Shown one piece after another: positions 28,701-39,299 of a stretch of DNA of 64,000 nucleotides (its first letter is position 1; each line of letters begins with the position of its first letter). Source of the DNA: Aspidiotus rigidus (lineage: Eukaryota; Arthropoda; Insecta; Hemiptera; Diaspididae); contig JAVHKY010000063.1 of assembly GCA_035079385.1 (NCBI GenBank), forward strand, positions 992,001 to 1,056,000. The letters are read 5' to 3'. Both the position numbers and the translations under genes were made by a program. The notes beneath the pieces are model-generated. The model searched no databases. It had not been told where the DNA came from and saw only the letters and a list, made by a program, of their open reading frames with translations.

Positions 28701-31700
28701 ACGTACGTTTGTTTGAATCTATTGGGGGTGTTGAGGTGACACGAAAACTGCTACATCGACGATTGACATTTCCTTTGTCACTATCAGGTCGTAGTTCACG
28801 TTCACGTACTTGTATCTCTTGCTTCAAATCTGTGTAGAATAAAAATGGGTACGATCATTTTTTTCGTTTCAAATTTCCTTAATCTAATTTAAAAAAATAA
28901 ATAAAATGGAATAGAACAGAATTACAAAAACAAAAAAATATTAAAGATGCAATTTTACAGTAGTGAGGATAATACACTATAGAGGTCTAACAAAAACGGG
29001 CATGGCTAAACTATTGTAAGCCAACACAGAGTTAATCCAATTTGTTAATGATAGTAAAAAACTCAATACAATATGCAATAAAATAACTACAGTATTACAG
29101 TGCAAAATTTCAAGATTACTTGCAACCGTTCTCAGGCATTTGGCACGTCATAATAATAGTTTCTAGTGCATTAATATTTTCACCTAGCCCTTCTGCCGAA
29201 AATAAGAGAAATTTCTCCTCGTAAAACTCATATCGATTAGTTTTCAATTTACAGGCAAAAAAAGAAAAAAAACTGTATCGGTGTCGATCAGATGCAAAAT
29301 ATTCATAACGAGTTCGTCTGAGCCCTTGTTGGCGCCGCAGGCGGTCAGTATTCATAATACGGTACCCGAATTTTCTAGATAATCCGGATCATTCAACTCC
29401 AGTAAACTCAACAGACTACCCATGAAGACCACACTTTTTCAATATTTTTTCTTCCAGTCATCGTCACTACGTTATTTTCCTCATACCTGTTGTATTTCAG
29501 ACTTCCGTATGCACGCAGCTATATCTCCGGGCCAACATCATCTCTCCTTCACCGCACAGGGAAGAAGAGAAGCTGAATATTAAAAAACATTTCAAAACAA
29601 GTTTTTTACCCGAAAAGAAAATCGGATTTCTTGGATTTTAATAACCTTTTCTAAAATTTGCCACAAATAATATTACCGGTATTTTTAAATAGCGTCATTT
29701 TCTACGGTTTCATACTTCACATATCCAGGCAGTTCATTTAACGAGAAAACTCTAGGAGAGTATTAGCACGGATAAAATAGGGTATTAAAACAGTGAAAGA
29801 CGATTGGAGGAAAAATACAAAGTACCAATACTAACGGAGCTTTCACGCTCATATAATTTTAATGAACGGATGATTTTCATACATATGCAGGATGAATAAG
29901 ACAGGGAATGTACGAATAATCACTACTGAACAGCTAATTTGTTACATAGATTCTATTACGTGATTCTTAGATACTTTTCGACGCTGAACACGAATCCGTT
30001 GTCCGTTTTTTGCTAGCACGTCACTATTTTTAGTAATCACGATAAATATTCACGTAATCATAACAAATATTCTCGTTTACTTGCCGCGCGTCGTCGCGAA
30101 ACACATCGACAATAGCAGCGTCGCTATCGAAAACGGTCGTTACGTTCCGCGACAGCGCGCGGCAAGTAGACGAGAATATTTGTTATTATTACGTGAATAT
30201 TTATCGTGATTACTAAAAATTGTGACGTGCTAGCAAAAAACGGACAACAGATTCGTGTTCAGCGTCGAAAAGTATCTAAGAATCACGTAATAGAATGTTT
30301 GTAACAGGATAGCTGTTCAGTAGTGTAATCATTAAAGGCAGTGAGACTCATAATGACTGAGATGAGGTGTAAGTAGAGCACTAAATATAGAAAAATTCTC
30401 AATTGCACAGTTTTACACTGATGAGGAATTTTTCCGTGCAGAAATTAGTTTACATTAAATGATTAAAAAGGGACTGGAATATCCAATAAAAGTGCAAGCA
30501 GAGCCTTTTTAATCATTAAATGCACAATTCTACTTTATTAGTTAGCTTACAAAAGTACTTTTGGGTACTACCCCATCATCAGTTGTGTAGCATCACAGAA
30601 GAAAGTTGAACAATGGTCACACCCGGCTGAAGGCTGCCGACTACACTATGTTCCCTCGTCGACACTAAAGAAACCTCTCACTAATGAAAAATTCTTGATA
30701 AGGCTTTCAACTTGTCAAGTTTTGAAGACTAGAGATTATTAACTTCCACTGTGTGGATTCTCACCGTATGTTGAACTTAATCGTCAGCATCATCTTGCAC
30801 TAATCACCCCTTCCTCAATCGTGTCCACTATAAACATGCGTTAGGTGCGTTAGGGATGCTCAACTGCAATTCGTTAGTCCTCTTTCCTCCGTGATTAATG
30901 AAATTTCTTCTGTGTAGATCTAGAACCTTAAAGTTCTTTTAGCTATTGATCACTAGATTCTTCCTTAATACTTACACATAATTATGTCTGGAAGCGCTTT
31001 CGTAGAGCAATTTCAGTAAAGAAAGCGTTCTTTGAGGATGCGCATCCGTTCTCTTTTATCCACTATTTTTTACTTTTCTCCACCGCTTTTTGTTCTTTTC
31101 TTCACCGTTTTCGACTTCTTTCATGACAATAAAGCCTTTTTTCTTCTTAAGGCATACATATAGAAGAATATTTTTCAAGAAGAACGACGACAGTAAGGTT
31201 TTCCACGACTCATTCAATTTGTCTCCACTCGCTATGTTCGGGTTGCAAAAGCATCATACTTCGTAAAAAAACACTCTTTTCCGCCAGGAAATAAACTCTA
31301 GTATTTCGATTTATTACTATTAGGCAATAATTTTCATGGGCTATGGGCTTTCAGGAATAAATAATGCAATAAAATTCCGAAAACGAACTTTTAAAGTGAA
31401 GGTATATCGCCCTTATTCTGATAATATCCACTTGCAAAATATTCTACTTGAAAGTTAAGACTGGTAGTGTTTTCTAGAAAGTAAATCTACAGTAGATCCA
31501 CTCGAATATATCACGACGAATTCTCGAAAGCATTCTCATTCTAGTCCAGAAAAATTCACTATTAGTTTCGATTCTAAAAAATTTTACTCACCTCTCGTTT
31601 CATCTTTCAAACGCTGTACCATAGCTTTTAAATTTTCTTTTTCATCCAGTTCGGACTCTAATAATACATTTCTTTCGATAGCCGAATTTAGTTTCACTTC

Positions 31701-32237
31701 AAACTCAGCCAATGACATGTACGTGGCTCTAAAAAGATTTTATAGCGATCAGTACTGAATAATCCAGAACATGAAGAATTTTTAGGATCATAATCGCGCA
31801 CACCTCTGAGACCTTTCGAGATCATCATTCTTTTGCTCTAGTTCACGGATATATTTAACGTAATTTTCTTCGCGCAAGTGACATCGCTTGCTTTCTTCTC
31901 GTAAATCTGTTATCTGACTGACTAATTCATCATGTTCAACTTCGTACTTTTTCTGTAACAGATAACTTAAAATTAGACTTCTTTTTTTACAAACTGTGAA
32001 ATGCCTTGATGAACTTACCCTAAGGGTTTCATTTTCTAGAATTAAATGATTATTCCTAGATTTTAGTTCACGATTAGTTTTTTCTACTTGTTCTAACGAT
32101 AATTCCAGTTCTTTCTCAAGCATATGAGAATCTTGCCTGAACTCCTCAAATTCTTTCTCAGAATCTTCGTATTTAGTTTTCCAAAATGAAATTTCTTCTT
32201 GCATATTAGAGAATTTTGGTGCTGAATTGCGAAGCAT
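14135..32237 (-). CDS. nudE: NudE-like dynein/LIS1 regulator (NDE1/NDEL1 orthologue), complete 7-exon gene
   Basis: Coiled-coil adaptor that binds LIS1 and cytoplasmic dynein in nuclear positioning, spindle and transport work (family knowledge). Exons in transcript order: 32237-32019, 31952-31804, 31728-31592, 28829-28659, 26777-26692, 14942-14881, 14198-14135; joined they give 295 residues with intact GT-AG junctions (fly and human about 315-345). Residues about 10-165 form the charged N-terminal coiled coil, including [17 protein letters not shown] and the [14 protein letters not shown] block reading [13 protein letters not shown]. Residues 244-254 [11 protein letters not shown] and 255-264 [10 protein letters not shown] are the conserved C-terminal signature. 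The last exon gives a short basic tail ending in SIHNLVRS and is the least certain; a good acceptor (TTCTACAG) and in-frame stop support it. Intron 5 is 11.7 kb. Introns 3 and 4 contain related palindromic elements. Confidence 0.92.
14392..14646. mobile_element. copy of the CAGGGAACCTGTT TIR family in nudE intron 6
   Basis: Left end CAGGGAACCTGTTCTATGAG and a decayed right end GGTTCCCGG. The interior has the AATTTTTCTGAGTTTTTCGCC and TGCATGGCAAATTTATT remnants seen in the better copies at 57079, 58853 and 61741, plus an A13 tract. It is preceded by AACGAGGAACG, as in the 61741 copy. Confidence 0.65.
15133..15213. repeat. (AAT)n microsatellite
   Basis: About 80 bp of nearly uninterrupted AAT trinucleotides with a few AATTAAT breaks. 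Confidence 0.9.
17413..17645. repeat. 158-bp tandem duplication
   Basis: GTACACGACTTTTCTTCTCA at 17414 recurs at 17572 with minor changes, and both copies continue through AATCATTGAGAGAGTCACTC. The intervening piece (tgaaatatcatcgaaaataa onward) appears a third time at about 18219-18310. This is a local segmental duplication in nudE intron 5. Confidence 0.8.
19735..19768. repeat. (AAAT)n microsatellite
   Basis: Eight AAAT units in a row following an A-rich run. Confidence 0.9.
20493..20874 (-). other. unidentified open frame followed by a poly(A) run
   Basis: On the minus strand an open frame ends with a stop at 20536, and within 20 bp a run of about 24 A follows (T run at 20493-20517 on +). 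The carboxy part (about 75 residues from [18 protein letters not shown] through [20 protein letters not shown]) has ordinary protein-like composition, while the upstream 35 residues are low-complexity. There is no AATAAA before the A run and I do not recognise the family. It could be a 5'-truncated retrocopy or the 3' end of an unknown retroelement, or chance. Confidence 0.25.
21175..21235. repeat. CT-rich low-complexity tract
   Basis: Polypyrimidine tract of CCCTTTCCTT-type repeats. Confidence 0.85.
25555..25770 (+). pseudogene. possible insect odorant-receptor C-terminal fragment
   Basis: The frame reads [19 protein letters not shown], then a basic stretch and [19 protein letters not shown]. 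The order K-L-L-x-M-I-x-x-S-Q-R, I-K-M-x-x, then T-F-T-N resembles the C-terminal end of insect odorant receptors. No flanking receptor exons are found and the match is partial, so I treat it as a tentative relic inside nudE intron 5, on the opposite strand. A 109-codon minus-strand frame overlaps it; at most one reading is meaningful. Confidence 0.2.
27650..28157. mobile_element. long-TIR element in nudE intron 4 with foreign interior
   Basis: Arms of about 150 bp: the left begins with an A run, then TTGAAAAATGTATGAACAAA, TTTTCGACGCTGATCACG, CTCTGGTTATCGAGGAGC and TTCCCGCGAATTGTAGCGAC. The same blocks return inverted from about 28010 to 28157. A closely related element is at 49650-50035, and a more distant one at 29921-30325. 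The 195-bp interior (about 27813-28008) is unrelated to the interior of the 49650 copy and contains the exon-like block at 27876-27986. Confidence 0.75.
27876..27986 (+). pseudogene. captured exon inside a MITE, FLVCR/MFS-transporter-like
   Basis: A 111-bp block reads open for exactly 37 codons. It is preceded by TATGTGTTTTTCAG (polypyrimidine plus acceptor) and followed by GTGAGT (donor). The peptide begins [20 protein letters not shown] and ends with [16 protein letters not shown]. The pattern G-x-A-x-x-F-x-x-P-x-x-x-V, then a short acidic linker and LY, is what I know from FLVCR-type major-facilitator transporters around a loop between membrane helices. No other exon of such a gene is nearby, and the block sits between the inverted arms of a transposon, antisense to nudE. 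The splice signals and open frame are seen directly; family and capture are inferred. Confidence 0.5.
29921..30325. mobile_element. 405-bp near-perfect palindromic element in nudE intron 3
   Basis: CACTACTGAACAGCT (29921) pairs with AGCTGTTCAGTAGTG (ending 30325). Pairing continues through almost the whole length (ATTCTATTACGTGATTCTTA, ATACTTTTCGACGCTGAACA, GCCGCGCG) to a short GC-rich centre near 30120. The TTTTCGACGCTGA-CACG and CCGTTG-CCGTTTTT blocks are shared with the elements at 27650 and 49650, so these form one family with different lengths and centres. Confidence 0.85.
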
Positions 32238-33304
32238 TGTGTCGAATCACTACCAGAGCTGAAAAACAAAGGTGATTATAAATATTTAAAGAACGAGTAT
32301 TACACAGATACAGTGAATAATTCGCTACTCATTATAGTAGTTTATTAAGTTATCTTCGAACAAACTAATCAGAATGAATTCAGAAAGATAACTAATAGAC
32401 TCTCCGTTATCAGAACGTTCAACGCTATCAGGACAAGAATACTCTCCTAAATTCGTGCAAACAGAATCCTGCAGTGATATGAGATCTGAGAATGACTAAT
32501 TCCTTACATTTTCCCAATATTTTAATTTAGTGGATGATATGAAGCTATCTATCTATTTCATTTATTGAGCGAATTTATTTCATGATGGAAACAAACGACT
32601 TGCGTATTAGGCTAAGCGAAAAATACAGCTTTGAGAAGATGAAACGATTTAGATTTCGTCTCGATGAATGACGAGATCAATAGTTAATTGTAATGTCTCA
32701 CTTACATCAACAATGGGAAAATCTACAACACATTGTAACAGAAGCATCGATTTTCTGAAACAATAGGTAATATGAATGAACGATACGCAAATAATTGAGC
32801 ATAATGATTTGAAAATTCATGAAATCTTGAAATCACAAATGGGGACAGTTAATTCGTGCTTATTTGAATCGTACCTTGGTCGTCGCTCAGAAGAATGGTT
32901 CAATGGTTTCTCTCATCTAAAGATTTTAGAAATATAATTGAAAATATTATTCGAAATAATCGATGTCTCATAAATTAATGATTGCATTGGAACTAAGTTG
33001 GATAAAGAATTTGGATTCGAAAACGCACAGATAAGTGAATACCACTGTAAAAACCACGGTAAAAACTAAAATAATGAACAACGGATAATTGTCGGATATC
33101 GCGAGGAACCAGAAGCAAAAGTGAAGTGACCCTTTGAAATTTGAATTGACGTATCTGCAAAACTACGATATGGAGAATAAGACTTTCAATATTACTAGCT
33201 CAGTGCAAAAAGAAGTCTTATTCCACTAATCGTTGTTCCGTAGATACATCAATTCAACCATTCAACTTTGTACGGCAGAACTACTATAGGCAGAACTATG
33301 CAGA
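32238..33304. other. upstream region of nudE
   Basis: AT-rich sequence 5' of the nudE start codon. It presumably contains the promoter and 5' UTR exon(s), but I cannot place a transcription start. A short inverted pair (gaattgacgtatctgcaaaa near 33144 and gtagatacatcaattcaa near 33240) is the only structure seen. Confidence 0.35.
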
Positions 33305-33590
33305 GCTAAGGCGCTAATTATTATGATGTAGGTATAATGGACCGCCATCTTGATTGCAGAAAACGTAAGCACGAGAAAAACTCCCATAAGAGCCAGGTTA
33401 AAACTTATTTAATTGGGATTAGCCGTTGAATTTCAATAAATTCGTGATTTTCAATGAACGATAACTCGAGATCGGCACCATAGATTTTTTTGATATTACC
33501 CTCGTTGGAAAGGAAATTTTATGGACAACAAATTAGCTGCTCTTTGATTTTTCTCTAGTAGCATTTTTTTCGGAGTTATCGTCTAAGGGT
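33305..33590. repeat. single arm of the TAAGGCGCTATATGATG element
   Basis: From GCTAAGGCGCTAATTATTAT through GGACCGCCATCTTGATTGCA to GCATTTTTTTCGGAGTTATC this matches one arm of the complete element at 36338-36946 in the same orientation as its left arm. The second arm is missing, so this is a truncated copy. Confidence 0.7.
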
Positions 33591-33591
33591 A

Positions 33592-34896
33592 TACTTTGCA
33601 CAGAAAAAATACGCGTAAATATACAAAAATATAGGTCGCGGGGTGACTAATAACTGTCCTCAAAATTAATCAATTGAGGAGTTATCTGTCAAAAGGGCGT
33701 CCTTCGGTCAAAACATTGATTGAAAAAATCGTTTTGAAGTTTCAATGTGAAATAACTTTTGATGGAGTGATTTATTGTAAAAAAGTTATTCTTTGAAATC
33801 TGTTCAGTTTTTCTCTATGAATATAACGCTCAATTATCTTCTTTGTAAAATGAGTAATATTTATTTAAAAAGGTTAGAAAGTAGAGTACCTCGGACGCCC
33901 TTTTAATCGAAATGAGAAATTTAGAAAATTTTTGGTTTGGGCGGCCATCTTGTTTTTGTTATTAGTCTTTGAACGCGTTACGCTCTTTGAAGTTTGAACT
34001 TCGAACAGCTCCTTCATTATTGTCTAGTTTACTTCTTTTTGAGAATATTTTTAAAAAATACATATAATCCTGGGCGGCGATTTGACTAACAAATCTTCAA
34101 CAAAGTACGCACGCATTTCCATAACTGAATAAGTACCTATACAAACGGCAGTTGAACAAAGTTCGCGATCTTTGTTCCTACTTCATCAAAGTTTATCAGT
34201 GGAATATTGCCACCCGCCTCGTATTTAAATCTTCGTCTGCGTGTATAATTCTTGAGTATTTTTACCTAATACCTGACCCATCTCCTTCATTCTCACATCT
34301 TCCTCATTAATATTATAATGATGTAGATGTTGGATTATCAAGTTCTAATATAATATATTGTTCTGAAGCTCTGGTTTGTTTATACCTATTTTTCGATATT
34401 CTTTGAGTTCCACTTCATGATGTACATTTATTTCCGTATTTTAGCAGATATGGGGGTTCAAATAAGATGTTTTGAAGTTGGAATATAATAGTTTGAATCA
34501 TAAGGAATTCAAAAATTACAAATTTCCAGAAAAGGGCGTCCGCCCGACAGACGCCCTTTTGACAGATAACTCCTCAATTGTCATGAAATTTTTTCAGAGT
34601 GTTAGATGAGAGTTTGATACAGGTCTAAAATTAATTCAGAACTCATAATATTATTTAGAACTCTTGTTATCGATGATCAAAAAGTGGTATATTCCAATCA
34701 TTTTCAGTCATTGATAACAAGGCTTCTAAATGATTTGATAAGTTATAAATAAATTTTAGATCTGTGTCAAACACTCACCTAACGCTATGAAAAAATTTCA
34801 TGAGAAATGATTAATTTTGTGGACAGTTATTAGTTGCCTCGCCTCGCAACCTATATTTTTGTATATGTATGCGTATTTTTTTCTGTATAAAGCTTC
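33592..34896. mobile_element. TIR element with GGGCGTCC arms, interrupted by a hairpin MITE
   Basis: The left arm runs from GAAAAAATACGCGTAAATAT through AACTGTCCTCAAAATTAATC, GAGGAGTTATCTGTCAAAAG and GGGCGTCC. The right arm is the inverse, ending near 34890, but is split at about 34580-34804. A second inverted pair of ACGCCCTTTT lies inside (33895-33904 and 34551-34560). No coding sequence recognised. Confidence 0.65.
34581..34803. mobile_element. hairpin MITE nested in the right arm at 34.6 kb
   Basis: TCATGAAATTTTTTCA at 34581 pairs with TGAAAAAATTTCATGA ending at 34803, and pairing continues inward (GTTTGATACAGGTCTAAAAT with ATTTTAGATCTGTGTCAAAC). The uninterrupted left arm of the host element at about 33650-33680 reads AAAATTAATCAATTGAGGAG across the insertion point. 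Confidence 0.75.
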
Positions 34897-34897
34897 C

Positions 34898-35177
34898 TAT
34901 AAGGCGATGTCACAAACGCTCACTGAGGGCTCCACCCAATGTATTTGTTTATGGATGAAAATCAGAAAATATTTTCAACAATGTAGATATTTGAGAGTGG
35001 TCACAAATTAAAGAAAATTTTAATCTCTACAACTTTCATTCTTATGATTTTTTTCGTAAAATTTCTTTCAAGAAGATATTTGAAAAAGAAAACTTCAAGT
35101 TGTAATGTTGCCTAAATGCACACTGATAACACAAACCCTCAGTGAGCGTTTGCGTCGGTTTGCAACATCGCCTTATA
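34898..35177. mobile_element. MITE with TATAAGGCGATGT termini
   Basis: TATAAGGCGATGTCACAAAC and ACGCTCACTGAGGG on the left are inverted on the right as CCCTCAGTGAGCGTTTGCG and ACATCGCCTTATA. Length 280 bp, no coding capacity. Confidence 0.8.
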
Positions 35178-35258
35178 TAATAAAGCACACTTTGTAAACA
35201 AACCGTCGAACGTGGTGTGGATCGGTCGCAAGGTTATTAGAATACTACATGTACAGGT

Positions 35259-35609
35259 TGTCTCGTTCTTCTTCTTCTTACTACCGGGAGGACAAAATAC
35301 TGCCGCTCCATAAGAACGTATGTTAAATTTGTATTTTTCAAAGAAAGATAACTCGAGAGCAGCTCAATGGATTTCTTTGAAATGACCCGCGTTGGAAAGG
35401 AAATTTTATGAAGAATAAATTATATCCTTTTCAATTTAACGCTAAAAGCATTTTTTTCCGAGTTATCCGGTGATAATTGTACTGAAGATTTCTCGTTATC
35501 ACGTCGCGGCTGCGCGCTTGTACGTTCTCGGTATTTGTTACATGTTGCCATCGATGCATGTTGCATGCGCGTTCTCTGTCTTCTTGGTAAGAAGAAGAAG
35601 AACGAGACA
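35259..35609. mobile_element. inverted-repeat element with GTCTCGTTCTTCTTC ends
   Basis: TGTCTCGTTCTTCTTCTTCT at 35259 is inverted at 35587-35609. The interior contains the GTTGGAAAGGAAATTTTATG module at 35389 and the AAAAGCATTTTTTTCCGAGT companion, as in the elements at 2262, 33305 and 36338. It is probably a chimeric or relic member of that family. Confidence 0.5.
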
Positions 35610-35726
35610 ATTTTTTGGGCTGAAATAGTATAACGAAACAAAATGCAGCAAAAAAAATATAGTACACAAAAACGTCAAGTACAAGCACTCATGCACAAAA
35701 ACTGCACAGCACTAGGCAGTTCTAAG

Positions 35727-36333
35727 CACGGCTGCTTAGCCAATCAGGTTGGCTAAAAGCTGAGCTAAGAACTAACGTTTTTGAGTGATCGGCTTCAACT
35801 AACAGCTAATGGCTAATCTGCTCTGATTGGCTAGCTAACGGCTAGCTAAGGGCTAAAAATTTTAACATGGGTATCATTTTGCAGCTTCTTCCAAACTGTT
35901 TTTAAATGAGATGTTACTTTTGGGCTAATCGCAATTTGCAATAGAAAAAGAAAACAAGAATTTTCAACAGCATACAGTTAACAAACGAGAGTTTACACTC
36001 TTTTTTAGCACCAAAATTCAAAAATACGTGATTCTTTTCTACAAAGATGGGATGAAAATTCACTTGGACATTGTTGTCTCTCATGTTTTAGATTTTTAGA
36101 GCAATCAAAGAGCAAAGAAGTATTGACTGGGCCCGCTGGCAGTGCTAGTGCTTTCTGATTTTGAAGAAAAAATTCAATGAAAATTAGCCTTTAGCTATTT
36201 CAATTTCAGTGGCTAAAGGCTAAGCTAATTGCTAATTTGATCTCATTAGCTAGCTAAAAGCTAGCTAATTTTGAGCAAAATTCCCTAGCTAACGGCTAAT
36301 GGCTAAAAGCTAACGGCTAGCTAAGCAGCCCTG
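35727..36333. mobile_element. hAT-type non-autonomous element, perfect 8-bp duplication
   Basis: Ends CACGGCTGCTTAGC and, inverted, CAGGGCTGCTTAGC (13 of 14). It is flanked by identical octamers GTTCTAAG at 35719-35726 and 36334-36341. An 8-bp duplication with CAGGG-type ends is diagnostic of the hAT superfamily. Sub-terminal regions are crowded with GCTAAnnGCTAA motifs in both orientations (for example GGCTAGCTAACGGCTAGCTA at 35830 and GCTAACGGCTAGCTAAGCAG ending at 36328). 607 bp, no transposase. Confidence 0.85.
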
Positions 36334-36337
36334 GTTC

Positions 36338-36946
36338 TAAGGCGCTATATGATGTAGGTATAATGGACCGCCATCTTGATTGCAGAAAACGTAAACACGA
36401 GAAAAACTCCCATAAGAGCCAATGTTGAATCTAAATAAATTTGTGATTTTCAATGAACGATAACTCGAGATCGGCAGCATAGATTTTTTTGATATTACCC
36501 TCGTTGGAAAGGAAATTTTATGGACAACAAATTACTTACTCTTTGATTTTTCTCTAGAAGCATTTTTTTCGGAGTTATCGATTAATAATTGAAACACTTT
36601 TTTTCAGCTGTCCTGCGTAACAAGTGTAGTTGTAAGTAGCCGCTACGTACGACTACCACTCATTACCCAGACCGGCTGAAAGAAGGGTGTTTCAATTATT
36701 AATCGATAAATCCGAAAAAAATGCTCTAGAGAAAAATCAAAGAGTAGATAATTTGTTGTCCATAAGATTTCCTTTCCAACAAGGGTGATATTAAAACAAT
36801 CTATGCTGCCGATCTCAAGTTATCGTTCATTGAAAATCACAAATTTATTGAAATTCAACATTGGCTCTTATGGGAGTTTTTCTTGTGTTTACGTTTTCTG
36901 CAATCAAGATGGCGGTCCCATTATACCTACATCATATAACGCCTTA
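36338..36946. mobile_element. complete TIR element with about 285-bp arms
   Basis: TAAGGCGCTATATGATGTAG at 36338 is inverted at 36928-36946 with one change (GCGTTATAT). The arms stay paired through CCGCCATCTTGATTGCAGAA, GATAACTCGAGATCGGCAGC, TTGGAAAGGAAATTTTATGG and CGATTAATAATTGAAACA, leaving a centre of about 80 bp near 36605-36690. The left end abuts the hAT element above. The single arm at 33305-33590 is a relative. The open frame across the right arm is not a gene. Confidence 0.85.
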
Positions 36947-37017
36947 GCAGTTCCACTTCTCATCACAACATGTAATTGAATGTACCGCGCGCTGTATATG
37001 CGCTAGGCGACCAATTT

Positions 37018-37307
37018 TAACATTGCACTTTATGGAACGTATTCAAAACTTTTCCGAATTTCTCATAGAATATTGTTTTAATAAAAAATTTGAAGAGAAA
37101 ATTTATTCCCTTTGTAATTTCTGATTTTTTGAAGTAATTTTTGAGAAAAAAGAATTTAAAAAATTGAATTGTAGCTAGGAATTGTACCACTATTGAATAG
37201 GAACTTACAAACGAGAAATAAATTTTCTTCTCTTGAAATTTTTGATTAAAGTTATATTCTTTGAGAAATTTTGAAAAGTTTGATCCAGTCCCATAAAGCG
37301 CAATGTT
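37018..37307. mobile_element. diverged copy of the TTAACATTGCGCTTATGG family
   Basis: Ends TTTTAACATTGCACTTTATG and, inverted, TTTAACATTGCGCTTTATGG, with internal inverted AAATTTATTCCC-like blocks, as in the better copies at 61439-62212 and 62793-62927. Confidence 0.55.
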
Positions 37308-37487
37308 AAAGTATTAGGACACCTAATAATGCTGGTAAGTGGTGCATACTGGAACCGTGTCTAATGTTGCCATTTTTATTTGGCGGTATGCATACAAGTG
37401 CTTGTACTTGTCGTTTTAGTGTATTATAAACAAAAATAATTTTGTTCCAACAGAAAATTTTGAAAAAAGGAAATACCGAAACCTCAG

Positions 37488-37800
37488 TACATTATAGAGG
37501 TATTGACACAATGCAAAATTTCTGTCACACAAACTGTGTTAATTCATATAGAATTCCGCAATGCTTGCAGCGATCGTTTGAATACCTTCCACACCCCCCC
37601 TGTGTCGGAACCTTACTGGAGGTACCCTGATATTGACGAAATTTTCGAGGGTTGTAAAAGATGAATAAATTCACCTAAGAAGATTATTTTTTTTTAATAA
37701 ATAGAGCATAGTGAGTTGTCTATTTGTACCCAGCTTCAGATTTTTAGGTTAATACCTGATTCCTCTACAAATTTTTAAAAATTGATGAATTTACATTATG
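37488..37800. repeat. dispersed repeat, second copy at 59335-59645
   Basis: Begins near AGAGGTATTGACAC and shares GAATTCCGCAATGCTTG-like, TTACTGGAGGTACCCTGAT-like and GAGCATAGTGAGTTGTCTAT-like blocks with 59335-59645 in the same order and orientation, at roughly 80 percent identity by eye. No TIR or coding sequence identified; type unknown. Confidence 0.6.
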
Positions 37801-38321
37801 TAGTTCATGTAGTTTTCCTGCTTAGTAATACCTTGCAACGCTCCTAGCGTAAATTATATCAACTGACACAACTCATGCGACAATAACAAACACGTCTATA
37901 TACGTTTGTGTCAATACCTATATAATGTACCGTGACCTTAGACCACCGCGTGACCGAAACAAAATTGGTGACGTCTGAGTATAAAATCAATGCATTTTGC
38001 ACAATGTAAACAAAAACAAATAACAAAAATAACAACATTTTCTGGGCTAAAATAAAAAAACAAATTCAGTAACATGAACAAAAGTAATTTTGTTTTAACA
38101 GAAAACTGCAAAATAACAAAAGTAAATACCAAAACAAAATTCAAGGAATTTTGTGCAACATCTCTGCGCTTGAAACTAAAGGTGATTTTTTAGTTTTTCT
38201 TCAATTTCTCCAAAAATAATGAATTTGAACGCGTGTACTAGTAAGGAACAAAATTGAAGAGCGGAAAATTTTCTTTCAGATGAATGCCTCCCTTTGACAA
38301 TAATAATATAGGCCTATTGTA

Positions 38322-38521
38322 TATGGACTGCGCTCAGTGGTAAAAAATACGGCTAGACATCAGAGTTTTACGCTTATGGCGATTTATAAGCGGCATTGAA
38401 CACGTTCGCGCAGTGGGGAAAAGTGCGACGCGTATATTTTAAATACGCGCATACGGCAAACCTTTTCACATCTGTGGACGCTTTTTTCGGTTGTTTTATA
38501 CACGCTTGCGCAGTCCACATA
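38322..38521. mobile_element. 200-bp MITE with TATGGACTGCGC ends
   Basis: TATGGACTGCGC at 38322 is matched by GCGCAGTCCACATA ending at 38521. A partial relative is at about 39108-39200 (GTGGACCGCGCTAAAAGCGG and TACGGCTTAACATCTATAG). Confidence 0.6.
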
Positions 38522-38639
38522 ATATGTAGTCAAAGATACCTCCTAACCTAATGTATACAGATATTACTGGCTACTAATAATTAATAACACTACTAACTGT
38601 GGCGTATAATGTGAGAAACCATCTGCTGGCCAGTATGAT

Positions 38640-38900
38640 GGCGGATCTAATATAACACAAGACCTTTTTTGGAAGCAAAAAGCAAAAGCGAAAAGCGAAA
38701 GCGAAAAGCGAAACAAATGTCAAAACAGCGAAAAGCAATAAGTAGCTTTTCATTTTTGCGTTCCTATTTTTTTTTTTTTTTTTTTTTTTGCTTGTTTGTT
38801 TCTGAAAATTGTGAAAAAGTGAAAAGCAAAAAACGGTAGCTTTATTTCCAAAGGTCAGAAGCGAGATCAAAAAGCAATAGCGTTATTGAATCGCTTTCCA
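38640..38900. repeat. AGCGAAAAGC-rich low-complexity element
   Basis: Dense AAAAGCGAAAGC motifs, then a T run, then inverted GTGAAAAGCAAAAAACG and an end reading TCGCTTTCCATCTCTG. A similar string (CCGCTTTCCATCCCTG) closes a repeat near 57040. It may be a hAT-type element with clustered sub-terminal motifs, but I see no target duplication. Confidence 0.35.
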
Positions 38901-39299
38901 TCTCTGTTTGAGGTATCTAAATTCTAAACTATGGTTGTATATGGGAGAAAAATGAAAAAAATGATATAACTATTGAATGAAGCAGATTTGGCTTCTTGAC
39001 ATCCCATAAAAGATGTTCAATGTTCATAAACGTACGTTCTACAAATTAGATGGAATTATAAAACCTTCAATTCCGCTTCATTCAAGAGTTATTCCCTTTA
39101 ACTAATAAGTGGACCGCGCTAAAAGCGGTGAAAAATACGGCTTAACATCTATAGTGTTACGCTTATTGTGTCGTGTATTGGATATAGTCGGCGATTTAAA
39201 GACACCTATTTTTGACGAAACTTTGAACGTTCTTGGAACATTTTGCAAGCGGTCAACTCTCAACTTCAAGAATAATTACACGTTGTTTTGAAGAATTCT

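Noticed and set aside
36785..36979. 64-codon plus-strand open frame with protein-like composition
   Set aside because: It is the right arm of the TIR element at 36338-36946; the left arm carries the mirror sequence.
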